A stretch of DNA of 64,000 bases from Sabellastarte sp. h YS-2021 (lineage: Eukaryota > Annelida > Polychaeta > Sabellida > Sabellidae), in the NCBI GenBank assembly GCA_964017235.1, contig OZ024927.1, positions 47,745,293-47,809,292 on the forward strand, given 5' to 3'. Positions 36,374 through 48,300 of this stretch are shown piece after piece. The position numbers were made by a program, and so were the translations under genes. Every line of letters starts with the position of its first letter. The first letter of the stretch is position 1. Below the pieces are notes generated by a model. The model had not been told where the DNA came from and did no database searches. It saw only the letters and a program-made list of their open reading frames with translations.

Positions 36374-38239
36374 TTTGGCACAAACTTGAAAGGTAATTTT
36401 AACACAGAAATAAAACTGACAGGATACTTTATACATCTAATTTTATTGAAAATGCCTTAGATTATGCCATACAAGGATAAAATGTCACAAATATATCACT
36501 TGGTATATTTACAATTAAATAAATAGATCCCATATTTATTCTATTGAAGAATGACCTGACTACTTGGAGAATTTATGAGAATTCTATACGAAGCCACTTA
36601 AGTGCTGTAAAGTTTGTAATGAGAGGTACATTTCTGTCAAATTCTGTGAAAAGCTTTTTAAATGCTGAAAAATATGTTATTATCAGTAAATACTATCTGG
36701 GGAATACACGCTGTTATCAAACAATTCTCACATTTATTCACTTTATGATGAGTTGTTAGATTTGAAAAACTCTCATAATCATGAGAAATACTTGATGAGC
36801 AGTGTTTGCAAAAGGAAACTCTGCATTCAAAGAACCCCTTTTTTCAAATTCTTTGCTTGCAGAGCCCACCTCAAAATGATTGTATCTTCTTCTCTGCTGT
36901 GGAGATTAGATGGTCATGAAACAAGGCACTCATATGGAGGGGTGTAGTTCTGAGGCACTGACGGTTTCCTGTTTAATGCCTATTTCAGGTAGTCCATATA
37001 ACTATCCGGGCGAGCCAGTGTCAGATGGCCACGTTAATGAACATATCCTGAGAAAAGTCCTGCAATGGTCCTGGCCATTGCCTGTGTGATGCTCTGGTTA
37101 AATGTGATCAAGTAGTCCAACTCGTCTGCTGCTTTGTGTATTTTGCTTGCAGATTTCCCTTTGGGTCTGTCACTTTGAATCACTTTCAGATGTAAAGTAA
37201 TGGATTCTTAGACTTTGGTAAGGCACAGGCTGATTCCAGCTGCTTGATTGCACATGTAACTCTGATCATGAGCAGCCCTCTCCCATCTCCTCAAAGTGTC
37301 CTGGAAAACTGGCTGGGGAGAGGGTGCTGAAGGCAGTCAGTGACTTGCGATCTTGGGGAAACTACTGTTCAACCTGGCAGGTTTGTTTGTCCAGGAAAAG
37401 ACCTTGGAACAAGAAAAGTCTTTCTTCTCACTGAACATGTCATATCATTTCAAGGTCTTTGATGTCTTTACAAACTGATCCCTACCCAGACTGGCAGTCT
37501 CAGATGAGTGTGAAGGGTAGCCTTTCTATATAATCATGATTAATTTTTCCATTTTCAGGGCGTCAAGCAACTAGTACCTCCAAAAAAATAGGAAAATAGG
37601 AATTTTGGATGCTAAAAAATAGGAAAAAATAGGAATATCTAGGGGAAAAAAGGAATATCTTTGAACAAAGATGGCCTCCCAACACCCCTTATAGCCATCC
37701 CAATCCACCACTTGTGAGTTGTGACTAATGAAACTGTGAGAACAAATTAGAAATAAAAGCCTGTAATCATTCAATACAGGTTCAGCAATACATTTTATTT
37801 TTTGCGATAAAGTCAATTACATTGAAAGAATTACATGTACTTAGCACATAGCACATATTTTAGTAATACATGTGTGGGAAAACAAGTTCCCAATACTAAA
37901 GACATTGCCTTTAGTATCATTTTACCTCAAATGATAGTCGAAGTGGCATTGTGCTTTTTATTTTTAATTTAAGCAAAGAAAAAAAATCAATATTATTTTT
38001 TTAATTTTTTTACTAACTGTAGACAATCCAAACAAATGATAAAAGAAAAACATAATTACCAAGAATCCTTAAAGTTGCTTACAATTAGACAAGGAATGTT
38101 TTTAACATAATTGCCAAAGAAACCAATTACAGGAAAAAGCTCAAACAACTTCAACATCTGTGCAACATATTTATCTTAGTGTCCAGCACTTAGTCTCTCA
38201 AATCACAAATTACATATACATATATGTAATATTTAAGTA

Positions 38240-38746
38240 TTACTTAGAGAGTTTGGGTTTTTTCTTTGGAACAGCTGTTTTGCCTTCTGAACACTTTTTT
38301 TTCGTGTGAGCAGATGGGACCGCTTTATCAATTTTTGTGTGAGTAGATGGGACCACTTTATCAAATAACCTATCTGTTTCATCCTCTAGCTTTTTCTGCC
38401 TCTTCCTGATTTCATCTAATTTTTTCATAGCACCTTCTCGCTTCTGCTTGGCTGTATCCAACATCATTGTAGCAACTGTAATATTCATTTTATCTACAGA
38501 CGAGCCCGAAATGGCTTCCTGCAGCTTCTTAGAAGCATCACTCAAGAGTTGATCAGCAGCCCTAACTTCACCTAAGATTTCATCCTCCTCCTTTCTGAGA
38601 TCTGATTCAGATGCCTTCATTTTAGCTCTCTTCTGTGATAACTTCTCTCTTTCTGCCTTTGCTTGCTCTTCTGCTTTTTTTTATATTTCTTCCTCCATTT
38701 TCTTCTTATTGGCTTCTTTCTTTTCTTCTTCAAGTTTTGCCCGGTA
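38240..38746 (-). pseudogene. C-terminal coiled-coil extension of the hAT transposase, cut off by stops
   Basis: The transposase reading frame continues unchanged after its TAA for 169 codons to 38240. It is broken only by that TAA and a second TAA near 38683. The sequence is strongly charged and helical (KLEEEKKEANKKKMEEE, then KASESDLRKEEDEILGEV...LEDETDRLFDKV) and ends in a lysine-rich tail (AVPKKKPKLSK). The unbroken frame and biased composition suggest this was once part of the same protein. Alternatively the 126-codon part from 38620 could be an independent small protein. Confidence 0.55.
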
Positions 38747-40792
38747 TTATGCATATGAACATTTCACTAATCTGATCAAATCTTTGGTAACTGAAATTTT
38801 TTCAGGTTTGTTTTCTACTGGATCATAGAAATGGACAGCTTCCTTGACAGTACGCAATCCAATAACAGATGCCTCTCCAAGGGAAGCCCGTTCTTTTGTA
38901 ACTAGCCTGGCATTGATAGAAAGGCTACGCTCAGATTCGGCATTTGTTTGTGCCAAAACTAATCCAGACTTGATTACCTTGGGAAGCAGGGAGTATCGCT
39001 GATCACCACTAAATGCTTTCAAAGAGAACACAGCTTGCCAGTACAGCTCAATTTGAGTTTCTGTGATAGAGCTTATATCCTCATCAACCTGCAGCAGTTT
39101 CCATTCATCTGTTACTGCACTCACATCCAATGTAGGCTGCAATTTTCTGGTTAAATTCTGGATTGAGATAAGGGTAGTCTTCTCATTCCTGCTCAAAGGG
39201 TTAAAACACCCAAGGTCCTTCAACACATTGTTGTTCAAGGGAAGCCTTGATTGCAAGTGAGTTATGGCTGAAACAAAGAAAGCTCTCATTGCTAGAAGAG
39301 GGGATCTTTGTTGGTCAGGTTTTAGCACTGCTAATGCCTTTCTTGTGCCATCTCCAATGTCAAGGTCTTTATCAGTAAGCTGATGATTGCTGTTAGTAGA
39401 GATAGAAGCAAGGTCTCTGCCATGCTTACCATCAACAACTTCTGGTTTGATAAACCTCAACAACAACTTCAACAAAGTGCTACACATACTACTGTACAGC
39501 AAGTGAATGGTTGGTTCATTCTTCTGAAAGAGTGTCAGGAACTCTTCGAAAACAGGAACACATCCTTTTATAAATTCAAGTTGAACTTTGGTGACTTTCT
39601 GAGTTTCACTTCCCAACATGGAGCGTACCCTTCGGTAATTGGAACTCTTTGGGGCAGACTTTTCATCCTTTCCTAGCTGCTTGACAAAATCACAGAGGCA
39701 GTCCCACTGCTCCAGAAGTCTTGTAATGGCAGGACCAATACTCAACCAACGAACTTCTGTGTGCTTGAGAAACATGTTAATGCCAACTTCCATCTCAAGC
39801 TGCAACTTCTGATAGTCTTCCCTTCTTGCGGCACTATACTTAAAAAGTGCATGCACATCCAAGCAAAGCTGCTGAACTTCTTGCCCATACTTCTCCAAAC
39901 CCTTTCCAAAGGCATTGTGTACAACATGCAATACACAACTACCAAGATCAACAAAACCTGTAAAATCTGGGGTTTCATCTTTAATCATTTGTTCTAATTT
40001 TGAATAGATTGCCTTGTTGACATTTGGTCCATCTCTTACAAGCGTAATAAGCTTTTTGACTGGAACATTGTCCTGCTTTAATTGTTCAAAGATTTTTGCA
40101 ACAACTGTTTCGCTATCAGCATGCCCGAAAAAACAGGATGTATAAAAGGCAACCCATACTTGCTCATGTGTGGGTGACCAATAGCGTAATGTTAGGTCCA
40201 TCTGTTTTTTCACCTGAACATTTGTTGTTTCATCGAAATGTAATGCAAATGGGAGATCTGATTTCCGCAAATCTTCAACAAGAACTTGCCGAAAATGTGG
40301 AGCCATCCCTTCTGTAATCATATATGATGCACTTGTTCTGCTGAGGGATAAATCAGCAGCAATTTTGCTGTCAGGAAACATACATTTGAAAGTGTCTCCA
40401 ATGTGATCAAGTGACCTCAGGCTAAAATTACAAATAGCTACTTTAGCCAACCAATAGATTTGGGCATGTATCTTGCTGTCATCATATTTAAGAATGCTAA
40501 GTTCTTTAGACACAGATGGTCCATGTGTAGATGTTGGCGTAGCTGTTGCCATATGGAGCTTGGGTTGGGTTTTATCTTGAACAAATCTAATAGCTTCTTT
40601 GTGCTTTTCCTTTTTTGCATGCTGCAATAATTGATTCTTCCCACTGTTATCACATTTTATGTCCACATCACAAAACCTACAGTATCCATGAAATTCATCT
40701 TTTCCAATTCGACACCACTGTGTCAATTTTTGCTCATTGCTGTCTATTGCTTCCAGCCATGAAGAATTAAATTTTGTTTTTCCACTTGGCAT
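38747..40792 (-). CDS. hAT transposase with N-terminal BED-type zinc finger
   Basis: The frame is open from the ATG at 40792 to TAA at 38747, giving 681 aa. It is open further upstream too, but this is the first ATG and it has a good context. A BED-like finger uses Cys38, Cys41, His58 and His64 (CRFC ... HAKKEKH). The RNase H-like catalytic core shows FDETTN (Asp187) and VRDGPN (Asp254), and the C-terminal part has NAESERSLS (Glu619/621), the usual third acid of hAT enzymes, followed by a dimerisation-like stretch. Such enzymes cut and paste the surrounding element. The product looks complete for the core, but see the extension at 38240-38746. Confidence 0.85.
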   Translation of the reverse strand: MPSGKTKFNSSWLEAIDSNEQKLTQWCRIGKDEFHGYCRFCDVDIKCDNSGKNQLLQHAKKEKHKEAIRFVQDKTQPKLHMATATPTSTHGPSVSKELSILKYDDSKIHAQIYWLAKVAICNFSLRSLDHIGDTFKCMFPDSKIAADLSLSRTSASYMITEGMAPHFRQVLVEDLRKSDLPFALHFDETTNVQVKKQMDLTLRYWSPTHEQVWVAFYTSCFFGHADSETVVAKIFEQLKQDNVPVKKLITLVRDGPNVNKAIYSKLEQMIKDETPDFTGFVDLGSCVLHVVHNAFGKGLEKYGQEVQQLCLDVHALFKYSAARREDYQKLQLEMEVGINMFLKHTEVRWLSIGPAITRLLEQWDCLCDFVKQLGKDEKSAPKSSNYRRVRSMLGSETQKVTKVQLEFIKGCVPVFEEFLTLFQKNEPTIHLLYSSMCSTLLKLLLRFIKPEVVDGKHGRDLASISTNSNHQLTDKDLDIGDGTRKALAVLKPDQQRSPLLAMRAFFVSAITHLQSRLPLNNNVLKDLGCFNPLSRNEKTTLISIQNLTRKLQPTLDVSAVTDEWKLLQVDEDISSITETQIELYWQAVFSLKAFSGDQRYSLLPKVIKSGLVLAQTNAESERSLSINARLVTKERASLGEASVIGLRTVKEAVHFYDPVENKPEKISVTKDLIRLVKCSYA

Positions 40793-41830
40793 GTTGATAA
40801 TAATATCTACTATGCTATATTTCAACACCAAACATAACTACAGCTTCTGAAAAATAGGAAAAGATATTTATACTCATTACTGCAACATAACACACCTTAG
40901 TTACTTTTAGCAGGTTTACAAGCACATCTTGGATAATCTGCAGTGAGTTAAGCTGAAAATTTTTTTTTAAAATGTTAAGTCCACCGATTCCCTCCTTTAC
41001 TGGACATCTTCACTGTGTGTGTCCAACCCAACTAAAATTAACTAAACTACAAAAGCAATAGATGTGTCCATAAATGAAGTTCTATTGGTAAATATCTGTA
41101 AGGAAAACAATTACATTTCACTACATTTCACAACACAAGGTCATAAATACTTAATGTAATGATGATACATGTGGATAACTAGTAGGCAGTGAATGAAAGG
41201 CAATGATAGAAATTCACTTTTTTTTACACAGGCCTGAACTGATTCACACAAGGCTGGGGCTTGTCAGGCAAATCAGAATTCCCCAGACAGGCCTGTAACA
41301 AATTTCACACTCTGAGAAAGTATACACATAATGTACCCTCATTTCCTTAATTTAAGCTTCCTTTGTTAAGGTATACACTATGGTATGGAGTATAACCCAA
41401 TAGTACAACAAAGCTAGAAAAAGAAAATACATTCTTTAATGATAAAAATTGCTACATAACATTTTTTCTCAAACTTTTTCAAGATAAATAAAATCAATAA
41501 AAATTTTCCCCAAAAAATAGGAAAATAGGAATTTTTTTCACAAAATAGGAAAAAAATAGGAATTCCTCAGAAAATAGGAAAAAATAGGAAAATAGGAATT
41601 ACTTGACGCCCTGCATTTTGCGGCAAAGCCACTCATAACATTACACCATAACATTCACTGACACTTCATCAGTATGCTGTACCGGCAAAGGGGTTGTCGT
41701 CCAGAGATGATGAACATGAATCAAATTCAGGGACCTGTTTCCACCCCATGAACGATCTTACACTCTGCTCTGACTCCTGGTACACATCAAGTAGCTCTTC
41801 ACGATCTTCATGAGTCTACTTTAATGGAAC

Positions 41831-42340
41831 ATTCTAAAATCATCAGTAGTTTGATAAACAATGTTTTAAAAAGTTTTCGGTAAATGCATTATTTAGTACT
41901 AACACAATGCAAACATCTAAACATAGTTTTGATAGTTCACATAGTTCTTCACACATAAAAATTATCATGTTTATATAGTACACAGATTAATGTACAAGAC
42001 TTTCTTGTAAGAGTTACATAACCTATTCATTCTCATCAAGTAAAGCAATATTGGATAGAACAACTTTTATTGACACGAATAATGTTATATAGTAACTAAT
42101 AAGTTATGTGTTATTCTTTGCCATACACATCTGCCAGTATAATCAAGTATCACAATACGAAAAAGTTAGGTTGAGACAGCTTTAATCATGAGTTAATAAG
42201 ATAAAGGCTTTGAAGTTTATTAGAACCTAAGCTTTGAAGTGAAAGTTTACAGCTGGATATTACACATATGTTCATGCATTGTAGTACTTTAGGTGAAACA
42301 AATTTTCCACTAAGTCCAGACTAGGGATTCGTACAAATGT
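41831..42340. other. 3' flank of gene C
   Basis: AT-rich. A minus-strand AATAAA (42221-42216) about 120 bases after the gene C stop is a candidate polyadenylation signal. Confidence 0.35.
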
Positions 42341-45300
42341 TTAATTTTTGTCCTGAGACATCCTCATTTTCTGATAGCTCTTCTTCACAAACTGGTAACG
42401 ATCACCCTTCTGCTGTGTGTAGTGTTTGGATAGGTCTGCTGTGTACTTGCTGGCTGGAGGAGACCTGCCCAGTACTTCAGCCATAGTTCTGATGTAGTAT
42501 GGTTTGTTACCACAGCATAGCCCCACATACTGAACACCAATGTCCTTCAGCTGTCTTGTGAATTCGTCTATGTGACTGCGGGAGCAAAGCCAGGAGTCAC
42601 TGTCCAAGGGAAATGATGCATTTCCTAAAATAAAGTCTGATATTAGTGTCACTAAATAAGTATTCATGTTTATATGCTTGACTCAGCACAGATTCATCAT
42701 ACAGTTCGATAATGTTTTGACAAGGTTTATAATTTTGGAAGTGATCTTGTAAATATCTACAAATAAATAGCAATAAAACATTTCTTAAATAATTCAGTGT
42801 ATCGTTTGTACAAAAACTGATTCTATCTCCATTTGTTGAATGCTACCTATTCACACCAAACTGGGCTTTAAAAAAGTACCACTACAACTGTACTTTTACT
42901 ATATACCCTTACTTGAGTCAATAAACTTAAATTAAAACATAAAATAAAATAAGTAACTTGTACTATATACCCTTACTTGAGTCATTAAACTTAAAATAAA
43001 ATATAAAATAAAGTAAGTAACATAAAATGTGAGATTTATTAATTTTAGAGATAAAGTATCAAATTGCCAGTGATTACGAATTCAGGTAAATTTATGTAAA
43101 TATACAAAGTTAAAGTAAGGGCTTAATGTCCTGTTTAACAGCCAGGGTCAGATTGGACCAGGTCCTCAGCCTTATCACTTGTGGGAGTTAAACCCACACA
43201 TAGGGGACACGCTTTGGTCAGATGCCAAACTTGCTAATGGCTAGGCCACCTAGACCCCAACTACAAATACAATGTTTATATGCATATACATTTTATTTGT
43301 GTTGTTGAAAAGCATAAATAGTGCATCACAAACCAGTTCGCTGGTCTTTGAGATCAAGCATAGTCATCTGTTCTGGTGTAGTTCTGTATGGTACTGGCAG
43401 ACATGCAATGGGACCCTGAAAGGTAAGCAACATTTAATGTGTCAATCACAGTTCAATGTGCACGACTCTAGCTCTGACACAAATTGGTCTCTAATAATAT
43501 GACTCAATGATTTTATAGGATAAAACTAGCAATATCAGGATAAAAATATATTATGTACAGATAAATAAGATTTAAAAAAAAAAACAAATTTTCCTAACAC
43601 ACCTGAATCCAAATCAAGTATAATTAGTGATTTCACAAATGAAAAATACAAGTGTTCTTTCTACTTAGATGCTCAAAACCAATACAAAAACCTAAACAGG
43701 TTAGCACAATATTATTTATTAGCTTTAATCATGATTTCCACTTTTTATTGCAATGTGTCTAATAGTTGTTATTTCTGTGTTAACCAGCAGACTTACTATT
43801 GTGTGTCATCATATTCCTGACATTTTGGTAATTAGCATGGGCATTTGCAAAAAGTCGATGTACTTTACAAAAACACACGTGTACGTATATATATGCCGTG
43901 GAACACCAATTTGAATTCTATGTTCATGTCAAAAATGCACAAATTATGTCGAAAATATGAAGGCTGTACTTTGCATTTCTTCCTGACTTCTTTGATGACA
44001 GGTAAGATGGTGTCAGGTCCCCTGTAACAGTTTAAACCAACCACATCAGCACCCAGCTGTTCTAACTGGACCAATGCATCGGTTATGTAAACACCATCAT
44101 AGGTCTGGTCTGTAGTGTTGGGGACAATGGTCACAACTGCAGCAAGGTCTGCAGAACCAATCAGAGGCATTGTCAAACTGACTTGCAGAATTTATTTTAG
44201 CTTTTTAGCTTCAATACATGTTAGAAGTGTACTACCATTTAAGCTACGCATTTGGTTATTTAAGCACAAATTTGTCTGGAAAATTTGCTAGTAAGCATTT
44301 CTTCTCCCAAGAGAAGATTAGTCATATAAGTTTGCCTATTTCTTCACGAGTGATCATGTGGAATACAAAATAACACTTGATATGATTATCATACAATACC
44401 TAAGGTGACCTACTTTATCATGCATAAGGCAAATAAGGCAATATATATCACATACGTTTAATAAAATTAAATAAGAAAGAAGTTTCTGATACATTTTAAT
44501 ATTTTTTTACCTGGGGCAAATTCCTTTATGCATTCTAGTGCAAGCTTTGCTTCACCAAAAGTTTTGAATGACTCTGCAATTATAAAATCAGCCTTCCCTT
44601 CAACTGCCCATATTATCTGCTCCTGAAAAAAATTACTAAGCCTTAATCTTTATCTTAGTGAATACCCAAATGTTAGGGATAAAATGACATTTAATTTAAT
44701 TTTATTTATTTATTTATTTGGGGTTTTACGTCGCTTTCAACACTGTACAGGTCATATCACGACGGGTAGTTGGAAGGGCAGAGGAAACCAGTACATAGAG
44801 TTCGCTAGGGTTGTGTACTGTAAACTGCCGACCAACGGCAAGCAACTACCAGCTTTCCCACATAAGGCCTTGACGGGGATCGAACCCCGGCCTCAGAGGT
44901 GGGAGGCGAGAAAATGACATTTAAATGCAGACAGTTTCTTTAAAGCTCAAGCAGGCAACTACAGCTAATCATACTTGTAAAAACTTTAAAAACATCAACA
45001 GTAACATAGTTTTCAGATTTCGGGCCTGACATGAAAGATTATGGCCAGTTGGCTGTGATGTTCTGATTTAAAATGTACACATATATTGCATTACAATAAT
45101 TCGGTATCTACAATGTTCTCATTTAAGATTTATCATTCATCTGAATTTGTCTAAAATGTATTGTCTGTGTACTTCAAAATGTCAGGGTCCTGTATCATGT
45201 AAATAAAGTATCTAATTTAGTCAATTGATATATGCAAGATAACTGAAATTCTACCTTGAATATTCCTCTGCACATCTCCTCTGATTTACTGTCTCCAGGA

Positions 45301-48300
45301 GTGTAGACAGTGGTGTTACAGATGTTTCCAGCCATCAAGCTACATGTGTCGTCCGCTACGTTTCTGGCAATCTTTAAGGCATCTCTGTTTAATTGTTCCA
45401 AGTCATTCTCCCTACCCACAACCCTCAGCTTTTCACGGTGCCCATAGAACTGTTAAAATGACACTTTATGGGTAAAAACATGTATTGAGCAAAAACTTTC
45501 AGCCCTCAGAAGAAGTGTGGCACACCACAGTAAACTAAAAGAAAAACTGTCTTCACCTAATTAGAGTGCTAGATCTGGAGTGAAAATATCATGATTACTA
45601 TCTCGATAAGTTGATTTAATTTCGATTACAAGAAAAGTATTATAATTGGTTGACTTCCTGTGCTGATAGATCTGGAAACACTGTAAGAGTTTGCCAATGT
45701 CTTAAGTCAACAATTAGGGATAAATCTTTTTGGCATGGTCCAGCTGCCCTCCTATACTTTACATACTTTTCTGACATGATGCTTTAATGCGATGTGAAAA
45801 TCATTAGTATCTAGACATTCAATGGTTGGTTCAATTAACCCATGTACTGTTTACTGTAGTATAATTACAAACAAAGTAATTATTTCTCTCAAATGTAGTA
45901 GATACTCAACTGTTAGTGCCACCAGTATGTCACTTCCATTGTGTACAAACTCCTCGTGCAAACCTTTCACCAGGTCAGGGTATTCTATTACCACTTCTGG
46001 CACAAAAGCACCTGCTTGTAAATAACCTCGTCTTTCTAGTTCTACCAAGTAACCCTCTGCACATATGACATGGCCTCCATTATGTAATCTCTCCAGCAGA
46101 CCTGAACAATTCAGAATACAATTAACATTTTCACATCATAACATGAATATACTAGAATAAAATTCTGGTAAAAAAGTCCTTCATAGGGTATAAATGTGGT
46201 GTTAAGTGGGTTACTGCAGATCCAGATTTATTTTGGGGATGTTGTGGTAATATCCACATGCACAAGTAAAAAAAAAACTATTCATCAAGTTGGTGTTATA
46301 TTTTCACACAGTGGCTGGTGGAATTTTTCTATTTTTTTTCTAGCACTATCCCCAGGTGTGTGTTGTCAGGCACATCTTATTTTGAAGTTATGATGTTGCA
46401 GAGACATTAAGTTCTTCATTAATCTATCTTAATAGAAAGTGTTGCTTCAGTCTTGAAAAACTAGTGTAGTAATGACATATGACCCTCGATGGTCCACAAG
46501 TTAAGTAGGGCATTAACCACAAGGTCAAGAATGGGTCACGATTTTATTTAAGAAAAAGAAAGAAAAGAATAACATAGAGACTTATAAATTTTAAAGAAAA
46601 CTATGAGGTATTAAATTCATAACCATTTCTTTATTTGTCTGTCTGTTTGTTTATTAACAGGATTACGCAAATACCACTTATTCACAAAATGAGATGTTTC
46701 TTGGACCACCTGATATCCCATCAAGTTTTGAGACTGATCTGTATCACTGTCCGGATGCAAAAAAATATCAATGACCTGAAATTCCCAATTACTTATTATT
46801 ACATGCTTAGAGGGAGATCTGTGCTCGCCAACTGCTCTTGTTTATATTAATTTTGATATCCTGAAATACTAGAGAAACAATGAAATGCAACCATCTGGAC
46901 CAAAGCCTGTGTCACTTTGAATTCATGCCACTTTAAAATAATCATAGTGACTTTCACAATGGGGACCGGGAGTCCCTATATCACTGCATTGGAGAAGAAA
47001 AGCGAGGTGCATATTGAATAACCAATAATGGCTGATTCATTCTGCAACGTATCCGTATATTCGGCCGAATTTGTCACTTAATTCGTGCCGTATTTTTAAC
47101 ATTTTCTATTCATATTGCAGCGAATAATTCGTCCAAAAGCTGCACATTTTGGTACAGTTTTCCACTTGTTTTAACATAAAAAATATCAGAGAAACAACTT
47201 TGTAGTGGAGAAAGCAATAAATAAGCTATAAAACTCACATTTTTCACAGCAGTTAGTCTGGCAAGTATCTAAACTCCATTTGGCTTTGACACATTTTACT
47301 GTGAGGCTACAAAGCCACAAATTTTATAATATACCAGTACATGTGTATATATATTTCCTGTACACGCTTTATGGTTTGTTTACAGGGGAAACTTTCACTG
47401 CTGTTAACTTTTCTGTACAATTGTCTGCTTGGTTTATTGATTCAGTGTAAAATCCGGGTGAAAATTAGAAAAAAGATTCATGCAGATTTAGATCCTGACC
47501 GAATTTCTGGATACAGATCCTGATTCGGTGCAATATGAACCCTCCTGTTGATTTATACCACTCAACGAATCCGTACATATGGATTCGTTGCAGTATGAAT
47601 CAGCCGTAACACTAACAGCGATTTCAATGCCTTGTGAAAATGAAATACTTATTCTGTTATTTCGGTATCGTATTCCAAATGAATGAATGATTATTTAAAC
47701 ACAGCCTACATTTCATGTAAAATGTTCATCAAAGTAGTGAATTCTCATCAAATATTGACTCCTTTAGACAAATCAAGCTGTAAGTTTTCCCACCCATTTT
47801 TACAGCAGCTTTCCAAGTTGTAAATTGTCTGGGTCTTATGATGTCATGAAAGTGGAACAGTGGTGTGAGACATTCGATTATTTTATTACAATGAACCTCT
47901 GTTTCCAACAATAAGCTTTGTTTATGGACATGTTCGTGCAAGATTTTCATTTTTTTCAAGAGATTTGAAAATGAGCATTTAAATCAACACTTTTAATATG
48001 ATTGGCCTTTAGCACATACATGCTGACTGATTGTAATATTTTAATGGCATTAAAATTACTTTTGTTCATCCTTTGACTGGATAGTGAAGGACACATTTTC
48101 AAGGTAAGTAGGGATAGTATTTCAATAGCCATTGCAGTGTCCTTCCATCTCCTACACAGCAATTTTGAAGTATACAGCCGTTGCCAGTCTGATGGGGTGT
48201 TCCAATGGGGCTGTCTTATCAGCAAATATGGAATTTTTCAGTTAGGATCGGTTGTAGTTCCCTGACTTGTCACGGTGGACCGACAAAGCATCAAACATGT

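Larger units (their letters stand above)
37556..41613 (-). mobile_element. hAT transposon, 4058 bp
   Basis: Terminal inverted repeats CAGGGCGTCAAGCAA (left) and CAGGGCGTCAAGTAA (right, reverse complemented) enclose a transposase gene on the minus strand. The 6 bp CATTTT flanks both ends (37550-37555 and 41614-41619). Both subterminal zones carry many AAAATAGGAAAAATAGGAA-like units (37585-37660, 41510-41600), as expected of transposase-binding arrays. It sits inside the gag part of the DIRS-like element. A 6 bp duplication is shorter than the usual 8 bp of hAT, so this may be a lineage with shorter duplications. Confidence 0.8.
33490..41830 (-). mobile_element. Decayed DIRS-like retroelement, split by a hAT transposon
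   Basis: Read on the minus strand the order is a gag-like part (41820-41614, then 37460-36960 after the hAT insertion), reverse transcriptase (about 36200-35520), RNase H (about 35320-34930), a linker, and a tyrosine recombinase (about 34436-33499). Key signs are RKYMRFHIQGQSYQ and INQYLDNW in RT (the catalytic pair is now Asp-Asn, 35703-35717), AQHIPGRLNVIADKLSR in RNase H, KWCHTNLVDFRAPSITPI and CPVRALHYYFDRT in the recombinase. Frameshifts separate almost every domain, and the recombinase H-x-x-R box appears as HDLGAF, lacking the arginine. It is dead and its terminal repeats were not found. Confidence 0.7.
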
